From the NCBI GenBank assembly GCA_944548615.1, contig OX155978.1:4133588-4197587 (forward strand): DNA of 64,000 nt, read 5' to 3'. A program made the position numbers and the translations under genes. Shown here one piece after another: positions 1 through 12,809 of this stretch (position 1 is its first letter; each line of letters opens with the position of its first letter). The notes under the pieces are model-generated. The model was not told the origin of the DNA. It searched no databases and saw only the letters and a program-made list of their open reading frames with translations. This DNA comes from Micropterix aruncella (taxonomy: Eukaryota > Arthropoda > Insecta > Lepidoptera > Micropterigidae).

Positions 1-375
1 GTCCTTCCATGGAGTCAATGGAGCAGCTTTTGAAGAAGAATTCTGGCAGAAATATATGTAAAGAGCGGGGATTCCCAAATTTATTTTTATCACGCCCCCC
101 TGCTGCCAAAAATAAGTCCCACATAATATAATGCCTGAACTGATAATATAATTGTGTGTTTCATTTATTTATTTAATTAATTAATTTAACCATTCATTTA
201 CAATGCACAAGTATCACTAATAATCATATCAATAAAAAAAATATAATTAAAATAAAACTTAAAATTGAACACGGCCGATATGAGCATTAGCATGTATGTA
301 CTGCTGCTGCCCAACTAAGTGCCAGGACTTGTTCCAGGGCAACTAGCTCTCTAGTTTTTAGTTCACATATATTCG

Positions 376-643
376 GAGTTAATGGGCCTGTGCTGAGTTG
401 GCCACAAAGACCCATTCTGTTCAGGGTTGGTCATACTCACGGGTCAATACCCATCCGACGACCTCCACGCATGAAGTGCGAGCCTGGGTAGGACTCTGGC
501 CTTAGGGTTAGTTTCCCCTAGGAATCAAACTTCTGGCGCTCCTGGACGGTCTGCGCACCGTGCGGCATAAGCCAATCGATTGCGCACTCTGACTAACAGT
601 CGGGGGAGTCTGGAAGCAGTAGGTACTGTTTCCAGACTCCCCT
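376..643 (+). repeat. GC-rich dispersed repeat, partial copy 1
   Basis: Shares blocks with the other GC-rich copies (TTAATGGGCC, GGACGGTCTGCGCACCGTGC, CAATCGATTG). Only the first 40% is present. It ends in a hairpin at 603-642, where GGGGAGTCTGGAA pairs with its near-complement. Confidence 0.75.
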
Positions 644-655
644 GATATGTTAACA

Positions 656-1690
656 TTATTTACCATTTATGTGTACAGTACATATCTCCGTTATTTTACC
701 TTATTTATATATATATTTCTTTAGCAGTGATTTAATATTATAGAAAAAGAGAAAGAACAAAAAACAAATGAAAATAAAATTTTACGTTGAGATTATAAAC
801 AATATTAATTATTTTGTACCAAAAATATATTTTTAAAGAGTTTTACTAAACAAAAAAACTATCCATGTATTTATTCAATTATGGGCTCTATGTCTCCCTC
901 CACTGCAGTAAAAGTCGCCTGCCCATTGAATAAGCCACAATTATGTATTCGTTTCCATGCACTAACGCCTCCTACAAACAAAGGGTTTGAGGGTTAAAAA
1001 CATGCCGCCGTGAGTTGAAAATATTTGGCTTTTCAAGTTGTTTTTGTAAGTATTTTTTTTTATAAACCTCACTAAAATTTTATTTAGTAATGTGTAATTT
1101 TATCCAGGTTTACATATAAATAAATAATAAATATAAGATATCAGCCCAATAAGTCAAAAACAATTTTTCACTTATATTTGGGAGAAAACGATCGATTGTT
1201 TGGTAAAATTAGCTACTCTGGACAAAGTATATATTATATAAATATATAATATACATGACCAATAAGATAAATTACTAGGTAACAAGAGAGAATTCGTAAA
1301 ACACGATATTGTTAATTGTTAATATACAAACAATATTGTTAATATACAAAATCGACCAAAAAATACGAAGGTGCAGAGTCGCTTTCTGTCTGAATTTTGC
1401 ATAAGAATGGCTGGCTTTCATAGGGTTATAGGTATACTTGATCCAAAACAATGCTTTATCCATTTTTTTCAAAATTGTATTTGGTTGCAGAATCGTTTCT
1501 AATTTCCAAAGCTTGCTCTTGAAACTTTGGTGGCAGTGAGTATATGTCAACACGACATGGATCCGTCGATAATCTGTAAATATTATTATCATATGAGTTA
1601 GGGAGTAGCAGTAGTAGTAGTACATGGAGTGGGGGGCTTGGTTCAGGTAGGAGTGGGGGGATCCAGTTGTTGGGGTCCCCTTCGCTACAG
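656..1690. other. AT-rich region, nothing recognised
   Basis: Low-complexity AT-rich DNA with short stop-rich frames. The minus-strand frames here have no recognisable domain and are probably chance. Confidence 0.5.
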
Positions 1691-1694
1691 GTAA

Positions 1695-2095
1695 CAAAAT
1701 CATTAGGGACTGCTTGGAGAAGGAACATCGGGCATCCTGGAAACAGAGCCAGGGATGTCGCCGGGCAAAAGCCATGATGGAGCAACCACTTCAAAAGAAA
1801 ACCAAGGTCCTACTTGACATCAGCAAGAAGAACCGTAGAACCACTATCGGTCTCCTCACCGGACACTCGACCCTTAGAGCACATCTATTCAACCTTGGCT
1901 TGACCGAGAGCAAGGACTGCCGAATATGTGGCGAAGAACCTGAAGACAGCATACACATCGCTGCCCAGGTCTCGCCTCAAAAAGACACAGTTTTCTGGGA
2001 TGAGCCTTTCTCGAACCCAGCGATCTGCCCAACTTGAAGGTCAGTGATCTGCTTAGACTGCATGGTAAGCAGTACCGGGCTACTAGCTGACCACT
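1695..2095 (+). mobile_element. LOA/I-like LINE, 3' end of ORF2
   Basis: The frame contains GLLTGHSTLRAHLFNLGL, then a CRICGEEPEDSIHI zinc-knuckle-like motif. This is the conserved region after RNase H in LOA/I-clade ORF2 proteins. A frameshift near 2035 separates the last residues. The copy is 5' truncated, with the RT and endonuclease absent. Confidence 0.7.
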
Positions 2096-2099
2096 GATC

Positions 2100-2799
2100 C
2101 AACCACAAAGTAGGTAGTAATAAAATATCTTTCAGATCCAGGTGACATCAAGGGCTGGAAACAAGACCCCCACTCCGTTTACTATTACTACTAGGGAAGT
2201 AGTGCTTGAACTCAGTAATAAGGTTTAATATGTTTCTCTTAATATCGATATCCATAGATAAAGGTTTTGATGATACGAGAAGAAACGCGCTCTAACCCGT
2301 TTATTCTGAGATTATCAGTAGTTTCGGGAAATCAGGTGTAATTGCATGGCTCTGCTAAAATTATATCTTTCCGATGTTGCAAGTTTTCCGTATACGTCGT
2401 GATGCTATGGAATGCTCTTCTTGCAATATTTTCAGGCTTTTCTTGTAGGCCTGCCTCCCACCCGCTCCCAACTTTGAAAATCCATGTAATCCAGCTAGGT
2501 CGTAGTTGTTATATCCATGCTTCTTTGTTTGTTACTATGCTCCATGCGAAATTAGACGACCCCTACGTTTTCGATGTCCGAATCTCAAGTAGGTCATATG
2601 CCTGTCTGTTTCGATCATACGGAGCAATGGACTTCCTCATGATCCTTCATGAAATCGGAAGGTCGCCCATTATGCAAACATGACCAAGACTGCACTTCGT
2701 CAATTTTGCCAGAGGTAATATGGAAGTGTGTAGGTGTGTGTATAATTAAGTGTATATGGAACATTATTTTTATTATTATTATTATATTATACACTAGCA
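2100..2799. other. Non-coding stretch
   Basis: Covers the putative LINE 3' UTR and unassigned DNA. A 113-residue plus-strand frame at 2342 has no recognisable feature and is not called. Confidence 0.4.
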
Positions 2800-3405
2800 G
2801 CTTAAGGCTGATGCGTGTATATCACATGCACTTGTTTTTAAACTTATGACTGTTTTGCACTAAGAAAATTGTCCAGTTTGTTTTTAAAGCTATTGACAAA
2901 GATAGCACTGATCACTTCCTCTGGCAACGCATTCCAAGCATCCACTACACGATTTGTCAAAAAATATTTCCTGGGGTTCGATGTTGCAATTGTCTTATTT
3001 AGCGTCAACGAGTGTCCATGCAGTTGCTTATTAATGTTCAGGGTATACATGCTCTCGAGGTTGGGCACACTGTAATAACCGTGAAGCATTTTGTAGCTTT
3101 CTATTAAGTCTCCCCGCTGCGTACGTTCCTCTAATGTTGTCAGGCGAAGTTCTTTCAGCCGTACTTCGTATGGTTTGTTCCTCAGCGATACCACCAACTT
3201 TGTTGCTCTTCTCTGAACTCTTTCCAGGTGCTCTATATCCTTCCGAAAGTAAGGATTCCATACCCGGTAGGAGTATTCAAGGAGCGGGCGAATGTAGGTT
3301 TTATAGAGTTTGAGGAAAAGTTCACTGGTGATAGTGGAAAAAGCTTTTCTTATTAAGTATAGAAGTGACTTTGATTATGTGGGTTTCCCATTTGAGGTCC
3401 CAGGA
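2800..3405 (-). mobile_element. CR1/Jockey-like LINE, 3' fragment
   Basis: The 117-residue frame (TTLEERTQRGDLIESYKMLHG, then a WNALPEEV motif) is the typical C-terminus of CR1/Jockey-type ORF2. Upstream, out of frame, are remnants of the preceding segment. A second 3' fragment of the same family is at 52.1-52.4 kb. Confidence 0.75.
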
Positions 3406-3634
3406 CATAAAACATAAACATAAAACAACATTTTTTGATAAAGTAGATTAAGATGAAGTTCAGGATTTTTAAAGGTGTTTGATCACATATTAGGTTGATT
3501 GACCAATAATTTTGGACTTTTCCTGTTTTGGGTCAAAATTAATGAATATTCTGCTTGCCGGAAAATCTAGCAATGTCTTACGTTTTAGGGAAAATAATTA
3601 AAATAATCTCAGAATCGCTGAATCTTTGTTTCAG

Positions 3635-3849
3635 ACTTGGAAGAGGAACAAATCATTTACAGATCGCAAATCGAGCAGAAAATGGAACCACTACAATCCA
3701 CAGAGAGCTCAGAAATTACAACAGCAAACCATAGAAATAATGAAAGAAAGAAGACTGTGGTGCAATATTCGAATGGAAATAAAAACAGCATTGAAAAATA
3801 CCTAGTATTAGTAACGGGTTTAGTAGCGGTTACTTTATTAACAAGCTAA
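3635..3849 (+). CDS. Final exon of an unidentified gene, C-terminal membrane anchor
   Basis: A CTTTGTTTCAG acceptor precedes 3635. Two bases finish a split codon, then about 70 residues run to TAA at 3847. The sequence is polar and charged, then ends in one hydrophobic helix (YLVLVTGLVAVTLLTS), as in tail-anchored proteins of the ER or mitochondrial outer membrane. A polyadenylation signal AATAAA lies 25 bp after the stop. No upstream exon could be identified. A partial broken copy at 33.7 kb supports that this is an older coding unit, though it could instead be part of a repeat. I do not recognise the protein. Confidence 0.4.
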
Positions 3850-3873
3850 CAACGGATGTTTCTATTTTTTACA

Positions 3874-3879
3874 AATAAA
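3874..3879 (+). promoter_or_regulatory. Polyadenylation signal AATAAA
   Basis: This canonical hexamer lies 25 bp downstream of the stop of the tail-anchor exon. The hexamer is retained in the duplicated copy at about 33.82 kb. Confidence 0.5.
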
Positions 3880-4009
3880 CTTTTCTATAAAATAGTTTTT
3901 TTACTATTCGTCCTCTGTAATATCATTAGCGCTACAATTCACCGTGAGTCCTGGCTCCGTCAATAATCTTCTTCCGTTCCACCCTATCCTCTGCTTTGGG
4001 TAGCGAATA

Positions 4010-4260
4010 ATATCGTGCAGTTTTGGGCCAAAAGATCCATTTTGTTGGAGGGTCATCCTAACTCACGATTTATCTCCTATTCAATAGCTTCCTCGAGTAA
4101 GGGACAACCCCGGTTAGGACTCTCGTGTCCGAGGCTCACGATGGGGGATCGGTTTCCCCTGGGGTATTGCCTTCCGGCGCAACTGGACGGCTTGCGCAAG
4201 GTGCGGTGTCAGCGAATCGGTTATGCACTTTCAATAATTACTGAAGGAGTGTGAAGACTA
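4010..4260 (+). repeat. GC-rich dispersed repeat, diverged partial copy
   Basis: Shares the order of blocks with other copies (a GGTCATCC-like block, GGACGGCTTGCGCAAGGTGC, CGAATCGGTTATGCAC) but is clearly more diverged. This suggests an older insertion or a subfamily. Confidence 0.6.
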
Positions 4261-4399
4261 TGAAAATAAATAAATCTCCTTAGCAGCGGGATTGGATATT
4301 GACCTGTAGCCATGCCACACTTGAAACATCCTGTTGCCCACCCGATTCCGGGTGGAACAACTGGCAAATGACGCCAAGGTCCGCGATAAATTGACACAG

Positions 4400-5290
4400 A
4401 ATTACCGCCGTACTAAAAAAGCTAGAGGCCGCGCAAGCAACTTGATTTGTCTGCCGATATTTTTTTTAGTAGGCAGTCTATCCTGGGTTAGGGTAAATGG
4501 GCTTTTGTGGAGAAGGCTTAGATCAGGCTGACTGGGCCCTCCACGCTTCCACTCGCCCAAATAATTCAGTCTATATGCTGTAAGTCTGGCAGAGTGTATT
4601 AAAAGTTTGTTCAGAGGCGGGCAGCAGAGTGTCACCTCTAATCCCTCTGTTAGGGTGGTCTTCATCACCTTTAAGGCTATTGAGTATGTTTTTGAGTCCC
4701 AACCTTTTCACCCTGAACCACCAGACTATTGCAGATTAGATTAGTCTAGGCAGCAGTAGGTACTGCCCTGTAGATCTATAAGGCGACCCTAGGTTCGAAC
4801 CCCCACGTTTTCCCATGGCTTTTTTTGCACGTCCACAAGGAGGTATAGAAGCTTGTTTTTTAGGTTCGAGGTGGTGTTTCCTATTAAGCTTTGGGTCTAG
4901 ATATACTCCTAGCTATTTGACTCCTCTTGCGTATTCTATCTCCTTGACCCAGAGCTTAAGACGCTCAACGGGTTCAGGTTTGTACTTTCTGGTGAAAGTC
5001 AAGGGGCCTTGGTCTTGCTTGGTTTAGCAGACAGACCCTTGGTCTGGCACTAGTCTTGGGTTGTCTTAAGTGCCTTGTCCATAAGCTCCTTAAGTATTAA
5101 TAGGAAGTTTCCTCTTACCACTGTGGCCACGTCGTCAGCGTACCCGTAGACAGATAAGCCTTGGTTTAGTAGATCTGTTAGTTCGTCTACAACGATGCTC
5201 TATAAGAGGAAGACAAGATTCCACCTTGTGGGCAGCCCCTGGCTGGGATTCCCGTGAGGAAGGTGTCACCTTGATAGACGGTTAGATTCC
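4400..5290 (-). mobile_element. LOA/I-like LINE remnant, RT and RT-RNase H region
   Basis: On the minus strand, an RT active-site motif (GYADDVATVVRG) reads at about 5130-5100. A second segment (LTAYRLNYLGEWKRGG) at about 4600-4530 matches the region between RT and RNase H. Order and orientation agree with one degraded element with many stops. Confidence 0.6.
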
Positions 5291-5735
5291 TATTTGATAG
5301 CAAACCAAACCATAACTTATTTTTAATAATTCACGACAATAAATACCAACAATATATTAAAAAGAATAAAAAACACGACTAATATGATTTTTATTATGGT
5401 TTTTATAAAATATTTGTTGTTTATGTTTAAATCCATATACACATGTATAATTCCAGAATGTACTCAACCAGACCTTTCATTGGCACTAAACACAATATAT
5501 TTGTCAATTTATTGACATTTGGACATTTAAACAACTACCTACTTGATATTTGGAAAGTTAAGGTACCCTATGACCTCGGGATGACATATCAATTCTTATA
5601 ATACTATATGCTTTTAAATTGGTTCAAGCGTTTAGAAGTTATGGCGGAATAAAGAAACGAAAAATATAGATATATGAATCCTGAACACATTACACTCCTT
5701 TATTTTTGGGCAGTTTTGTAATAATTATTATTTAT
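5291..5735. repeat. Dispersed repeat shared with 59.04-59.44 kb
   Basis: Shares long blocks (AGACCTTTCATTGGCAC/TTGACAC, TTAAGGTACCCTATG, CACATTACACTCCTTT) with 59040-59440 in the same orientation. It looks like an untranslated LINE 3' region or non-autonomous element. No ORF is evident. Confidence 0.7.
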
Positions 5736-5939
5736 CCATTAGGTGGTCGTAAAAAGCTTATATCTATTTATTTAAATAATGGAGACAGGCTCTATTGCAC
5801 GCGTTATTCTCTGCTTTCGTATTTCTATCATCATCTCATTCAATATGGTATTCTGGGAGGCTGCGATAGTGTACTTTTTATTATTGTTGTTTTAGGACTT
5901 ACGAAATAAGTTGAGATTATATAAATATTCTCAAAATAG

Positions 5940-7310
5940 AAGACGTCTATGACTTGATATGAACTCTTTCAATGTGTGACTTCAAGTGTCTTTTACATAC
6001 AAATGAACAGCCGCATTCCGAACTGAGAATTTCTTCAGTTTCTGATGAACGGCGGCTACATGCGCCTTTAGACTTGCTTGGTATGAAAAGGCGCGACTAC
6101 ATTCCTGACAAACAATTTTTTTCAATTTCAGATGAACGACGTACATGATTCTTTAATTCGGATTGTTGTGGAAAGGCGTGACTACATTCTTGACAAATAT
6201 ATTTCTTTAATTTAAGATGTACAGTATCTACATGCTTTTTTAGATTTGCTTGTAGTGAACAGGTTGTAGTTGTTGCTTGTAGTTGCCTACTCTTCTTTTC
6301 ACACCAGCATGTTGGTTGACTGGAAGATATTGCTGTAGTGTAGCAATAAGTCCGCCATTGTACCTTATTTTATTGTGCAATAAAGAGATTTTCATTCATT
6401 CATTCATTCATTCATTCATTCATTCAACAGGAGTGACTACATTCCTGACAAACATATCTCTTCAATTTCAAATGTACAGCGCCTACATGCTTCTTTAGAT
6501 CTGCTTGGTGTGAACAGGCGTGATTGCATACCTGACAAACATATTTCTTCAATTTTAGATGTACAGCGTCTACATGCTTCTTTAAAGATCCTTGTTCTGA
6601 AAAGGCATGTTTACATTCCTGACAAATATATTTCACCAATTTTAGATGCACGGCGTTCACGTGCGTCCTTAGATTACCCCGTTGTGAAAAGGCAGTACTA
6701 CACTCCTAACAAACATATTTCTTCAATTTCAGATGTACGGCGTCTATATGCTCTTTTAGACGTGATTGTTGGGAAAAGGCACTACCACATTGCTGACAAA
6801 CGTATTTCTTCAACTTCATATGGACACTGCTAATATGACTGGTTAAATGATGTTTGTAAGAAAACGCTTTCTCACATTCCGGACCCAAAAAACATTTTTT
6901 TTCTCAGGCTGTTCGCTCCGTAAATTCTTCACTTCGTTGCCACTTGCACCACTATTTGGTTCCTGTTTAACGAAGGAAGTCTCTCCTTCATAAAATTCTA
7001 CTATATTCCCTCTGTCATCTGCTTTAAAGTTTGCTTCGTCAGAATCGATTGCTGCCGTTTTCCCTTTCATTGAGTAAAAATCGCTCGCCGCTGCCACTCG
7101 TACCACTACCTGGATCTGGTTTAATAAAGCACGTTTCTTCCTCGAAAAACTCAACAACATTTCTGTTGTCATCGGTATCTGCATTCATATCTGCCGTTGG
7201 AATATTTTCATCTGAACTATCGTAATCCATTTTCTCCGTTTTGATGGCTACTTGATCTTCTAATTTCACTCCGCCGCTGCCGGAATTGTCTATGTTGATT
7301 CATCGTCGTG
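5940..7310 (-). pseudogene. C2H2 zinc-finger gene, copy A (broken)
   Basis: This is a paralogue of copy B with the same upstream flank, acidic N-terminus and finger array. Compared with B it has lost about 5 bases just after the start (around 7295) and about 14 bases near 7065, both shifting the frame. A stop lies in one finger at about 6705. A LINE tail interrupts another finger at 6264-6425. Fragments of the N-terminus and fingers remain readable in separate frames. It is a clear pseudogene unless the assembly is at fault. Confidence 0.75.
6264..6425 (+). mobile_element. LINE 3' tail inserted in zinc-finger copy A
   Basis: A 162-bp insertion ends in an ATTC microsatellite. It contains the TTATTGTGCAATAAAGA 3' end typical of insect LINEs. 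It is flanked by the 6-bp duplication AACAGG at 6258-6263 and 6426-6431, and paralogues B and C lack it. Confidence 0.8.
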
Positions 7311-7788
7311 ATATTTTCAGTTTAACACAATCAACACACGATCGAATTTCTATTGACCAACAAAATTTTGACAGCTAATATTATTGTTGCCAGGTTCAAA
7401 ATATTTTTCTTCATGTCAGTGAAAGATTAGGTAAGAAGTGGTAATACAATACAGCGCGGTTGTGTGAAAGCGGACTGTGAGTGAATGTGTTCGCGGAATA
7501 GAAAGAGATAGCTGTATATGAGACTTCCTCTATCCTTGTCTAGTTACGCAATCGCGTTTATCGATAGCATAGCAGACTTACGGCCTCAATCGTTGCCCTA
7601 GTGATATATACGCGTTGCCGTAGTTATATATTTCAGTGTTCCCGAGCATGCGCGACTAAACAAGGATAGTGGAAGTATCATATGCTGCCGTCTCATTCTA
7701 TTTAGTTGACGCATTCTCAGGCTGGTTGCGCGGTCTGGTACTTATAAAACTATGATAAATATGAATTCATCGTTGAAATATCAGTACA

Positions 7789-7898
7789 TTATTTTTAGCG
7801 TACGTCAACGACTTGCCAATAAATTTCAAAGAAATAGACGTAACAATGTTTGCAGACGACACAAGCCTAGTAGTTGTGGGTAAGGATACACTCGAATT
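7789..7898 (+). mobile_element. 110-bp LINE RT fragment, inverted duplicate
   Basis: Identical to the reverse complement of 8866-8975. It encodes the RT active-site segment including MFADDTSLVVV. Its flanks do not match the LINE. Confidence 0.9.
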
Positions 7899-8220
7899 AC
7901 CCTTCCTATGTGAGCTAATCATTTTTGGTTAGACGCTATCCGCGCTGTGCTAACTGTAATATTTATTCATTATTATCTTAATTGTTTTACGAGATAATGT
8001 TGTAACGTTATAATATTTCAAATTTCAATGCGATCATTTTGCAGTTATTCTTTTTACGATCCGTATAGTAGTTTAAAAGTTATGCGCAAAACTATCCCGG
8101 GCAGAAATTTTTACCCCGCCATAGCGCCATGGGAGGGGTAAAAATAAAATGAAGAAATATAAAATTTAGAAATGGAATTACAATTTATAATAATTTCATT
8201 TAAAATCGTTACATTGTATG

Positions 8221-11200
8221 TTTCAAGTTTCAAGTTTAGTTTATTGTTTTCAAAACTTATAAATAGTTATTTAGACATATTTAATTTTCGATTGTAGGTA
8301 CACAATACTTTCGTTAGCCGTTCGTGGTGAATTGTACGTATTCTTCATCGGTGTAAAAAATATTTTCTTAAAGAAACTTTTTTAAGGACTTTTTAAATAT
8401 ATTGTTATTTTAATGTCTTTAATATATGGAGGTAACATATTAAAAAAATAGGGACCGGAGTATTCCTTGACTTGTCTCGCAATTTTTAACTTTGCACTAG
8501 GTAACATGTACTTTGATTTGTTTCTGGTGTTTATGTCATGAATATCGTTTTTTTTCTATGGTCTCTTTTCTTATGGAAATGATTTAGTAAATTTAAAAGG
8601 TATAATGAAATGAACGTTAGAATTTTCAGTCGTTTAAAATGACTTCTACAGGATTCGTCCCATTTCAAATTTGCTATAATGACTATTGCTCTTTTTTGCA
8701 GTTTGAATAGAGGTTCTCTGTGGCATGCATAACAATTACCCCAAGTACTAATAGCGTAACCTAACTGAAAAATAAATAAAGTTGCTTTTTGAAGCATTTA
8801 AAGCAAGGTTATTGCTGTTGAACCATATATAAAGCTTGGATAAAATATCGTTTGACTTTGACTGCAATTCGAGTGTATCCTTACCCACAACTACTAGGCT
8901 TGTGTCGTCTGCAAACATTGTTACGTCTATTTCTTTGAAATTTATTGGCAAGTCGTTGACGTACGCTAAAAATAAAATTGGTCCCAAAATAGGACCCTGT
9001 GGAACGCCGAGGCTATTTACTATAGGGGCTGATTAGTTGTTTCGTACGGTGCCATTCTGACGATATTTAATTTCGACGACCTGCATACTATGTTTCAAGT
9101 AAGACTGGAACCACTGTAAAGAATATCCTCTGACACCATAATGATCCAGTTTGCTCAATAAAATATCATGATTTACGCAATCGAATGCTTTAGATAAATC
9201 GCAAAAAAATCCTAACGTTAACCATTTATCTATTTGTGAGCGGGTTACACATGATACAAATTCCCCAATCGCTTTATTGGTAGTCATACGTTTCCTATAT
9301 CCGAATTTCCTATCACTAAGAATACCATAAGCCTCGAAATAATCTATAAGCCTTATTTTTATAACGCTTTCTATTATTTTTCAAAAAGAAGACAGAATTG
9401 CAATTGGTCTATAATGACCTCTTTCAGTTTTCGAGCCTTTTTTATGTAGTGGAATTATTTTTGCCACTTTTAATTCTTTATGAAATATTCCGCTCTTTAT
9501 GGAGGCATTGATAGCTTAAGAGGATTTTTTTATATATTCGATAGCTCTTTTGATTATAAAAATTGGAATCTCATCCGATCCCGCAGAATTTGTGTTTTTG
9601 AATTTATAAACTATTTTTTCAATTTCCCCACTAGTCGTGAGTTTCATGAACAGTGAATTTGTTATCTTTCTTGCATTATTTAAATATAATTTATATTCGT
9701 ATTTGTTATTTTGAGGCACCTTTAGTTTCGAGGAATTTATAAAATATTCATTAAATTCGGTTTTCTATTATTAAATTATCTCCCGAGAGTATTTCAATAT
9801 TACTTCTGGGTTCGTTTGAACTGTTGGTATTCAATTTTACAACGTTCCAAATTGCTTTACTTTTATTCTTTTGCGTCTCTATATATTTTTTTGTCGCTAA
9901 TCGCCGACCAAGCTTTATCACCTTTTTTAATCTGTTATTATATTGTCTACAATGATGTCAGTCTACAAGTGATGTCTACAATTGCTAAAAATATAGAAAA
10001 CCATCTAGATTTGTCGGTTTCTTGATTGTAAATATATTTCGAATTAATTTTATATAATCTGCAGTTGAATTCTTCTTGTGTTTTATTTGAAAATACTCTT
10101 TTAAGAGATTTTAAACTGGTTACTTCAATTAAGTTTGGATTTACATTTTTAATAGTTAGAGATATTGCTTCATGGTCAGAGATACCTAGTGAGAGTACTC
10201 TACTTTCATATATGAATTTTGGTAAGTTTGTAAATATATTGTCGATGAGGGTGCTAGAAGTGATAGTAATTCTGGTTGGTGAATTTACTGTTACACTCAT
10301 ATAATTTTCGGCTAAAATCGATTTTAATCTTCTTACATTACGATTTTTTTCTAGTAGATTAATATGATCCCTGGTACGTAATTATTATTTTTTCGAGATT
10401 ATCTTGTTTAATATACAACTCAATTTGTTGAAAAATATTTCTAAGTCACTGTTTGATATCCTATAAATACATAATATTATTAACTCGTTTGATTTTAACT
10501 TAATTCCGCAACACTCAAAATGTCGCTCTATTGAAATATTCTCGAAAATACTGTATTTCAAAGTTATGTCTTCGTATGGTACATATATTCTTTTTTATGT
10601 ATATTGCAACTCCACCGTGTAAGTTTTTCGACAGTATTTAGTTGCTAAATTAAAGTCATTATGGACGCTCTGGAGCTCGCATCCCTCGGAGACCCAGTGT
10701 TCACAAAGACACACTATACTAATTTCCTTTTCTTCATTTAAATATACCTCTAATTCATCACGACCTATGTTCAAGCATTGAATATTTAGGAAGAGTATAA
10801 TTAAATTTTGACTTTCTTGACAATTTTCCTCTGTTGTTGTAAGAGTCAGGCTTTTCATTTATAGTACCTATTGCTTTAAACGAAAAAAATGCGACCTTTG
10901 CTGATTTGACGATTGGTAAGTAGAACGTCGTCTTTCGTAAACTGGAATATCTTTGTCGTAATCTTCGTTAATAGCATTAATGTGATATTTTAGTATTTTT
11001 AAATTATCATAAAAAACTGGTACGTTTTTATTTCCAGAATAGCCTAGGTATTCCTTTCTGTACCCGGTGACCTGAATTGCTAGGTTTTTGATGAAGGTAC
11101 AGTGTTGGAATAAATTAGAATAGCACTTAAAATTTCGATTTATTTCCATTTCTCTGAGGTAATTACTATGTAAAACCTCAGTAAGGTACACGTTGGTTTT

Positions 11201-12210
11201 ATGTAACGTTTTTAGGCTGCAAGACAGCTCAGTCAATAATTTAAAAGGATGTTTGTCATTACTTCCTCCCAATATTACGAGATGATCTCTCTTCCTCATG
11301 TTTTGAGCGATTTTTTCAATGTCATTTGAGATGGTTTCGAAAGCGGCGTTTTCTTTTATATACCCAGTGACAGCATATGTTTTTTTTTACCTAATAAATT
11401 CCTTAGGCCTGCTGATCTCCTATGACAATGATTTTGCTTTCTTTGTTCGATGATTGTTCATTTGCTAGTGGTTCGGATACTTTGGAATTGTTTATTATTA
11501 TGTTTTTGTCGGTTTTATCAGTCTTCGTATCATGTGATAAAGATTTGTTAGTATTAATAGTAATGTCATTTCTTTTAACTGTATATTTTAGTAAGGATGA
11601 GGTTGTAATAGTGCTAATATCTGAGGGTTGCTTATTCTCATTCGAGTTTTTCCCATTTAAAAGCGTTACAACCATATTTTTGTACTTTTGTGCTCTATTG
11701 TCAGACTGGGTTAACTTCTCTTTCAATTGGCAGACCTCTTCGTTGAGTAGCGAAACCTCATTGTGAGCACTCTGCAACTCCAGTTCCATTAGTGCTACTT
11801 TTTCATAGATATCAGTTTTGTCAAATGATTTGTCGTCGTAGAGTGTGAGGTTAGGAGCGCTAGAACGGCGTGTGAGATTGAACTTGCTCAAACTCGTAGT
11901 TGGCAGGATAGAATCGGAGTGGCAGTCGCTGAAACTGTCGGATTTTAAATCAGTATTATTCTGTATTGCCACCGCTGACACATTTTGTGTTGATGGGTCC
12001 CTTTTTTCTTTTTTTTTGCCGCGCTTGTGGCTTTGGGTAAACCTTCCCGATCTTTATTTTTTTATGTTTTTTCCAATTATCAGGGTTTTGTTTTAGCCCC
12101 ATCGGTTTGTTGCTAGTATTAAATTTTGTTTTCGTAGTAGGCATCCGGTAATTCGTTTGCTCCTCGTAAGTTTCGGAGATAGAGACATTATTTGTCAATT
12201 ATTGTTCTAA
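8221..12210 (-). mobile_element. Near full-length CR1/Jockey-like LINE with frameshifts
   Basis: Both ORFs remain on the minus strand. ORF1 (about 12,198-10,868, in three frames) has a basic N-terminus, a coiled-coil-like middle and an esterase-like tail (IIVIGDQQA, then LVILGGSNDK). ORF2 starts at 10,858 with an endonuclease (LNIQCL, CEHWV), followed by RT pieces: SAGSDEIP near 9,590, [12 protein letters not shown] at about 9,190, FADDT at about 8,915 and a C-terminal KLQKRAI segment to 8,531. The 3' end has a short tandem tail near 8,221. Many frameshifts and stops make it inactive. Confidence 0.8.
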
Positions 12211-12809
12211 AGAAGTAAGTGCAAAAATCAAATTTTCAAAATTTATATGAATATAGTCCGTTGATGGAATTAAATTTTAATATAAAGTTTTATAGTCCTA
12301 CAATAGAAATAAATGTATGCATATAATCAGGAATGTCAGTTAATTAAAAATTAATTTATAAGGAATGTCATTTAATTAAACATAAAATAATATATAAAAA
12401 TTATGTTTCGTGGACCTTACATATAATTAGAAGAGTGTGTGTAGTCGGGAAACTTCAATTAATTAAAAATATGAAAACAAATATTAGGATAGGGAGTCAA
12501 GATATTTAGCCAGCAATGTGTAATTTTGGCGAGACTCTATAACCGTGAATATAAAGATATAACCAATTGATTAATTAATTAGAAAATAAATAAATTACGT
12601 TTGCGTTTTATAATTTCAATAATAAAAGCTTAACTATGTATTCATTTATAATCGAGAGTTCAAGGTGTTGTAATCGAAGCTTTTATTATTTAGAGCCGAC
12701 GAATTGTTGCATAAACCGTGTTGATTTCCTTGTTTTCCGACGGAAATGGCGAGAATTGAAAAGTTGCGTTTATTCCCTTATGGTCGATGGATATGTTTGG
12801 ACACTTTTT

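Noticed and set aside
2342..2683. 113-residue plus-strand frame
   Set aside because: No recognisable motif, no splice or poly-A context; likely chance.
4780..4805. Possible tRNA B-box (GGTTCGAACCC)
   Set aside because: No matching A-box, acceptor stem or cloverleaf could be drawn; may be a decayed tRNA-derived SINE.
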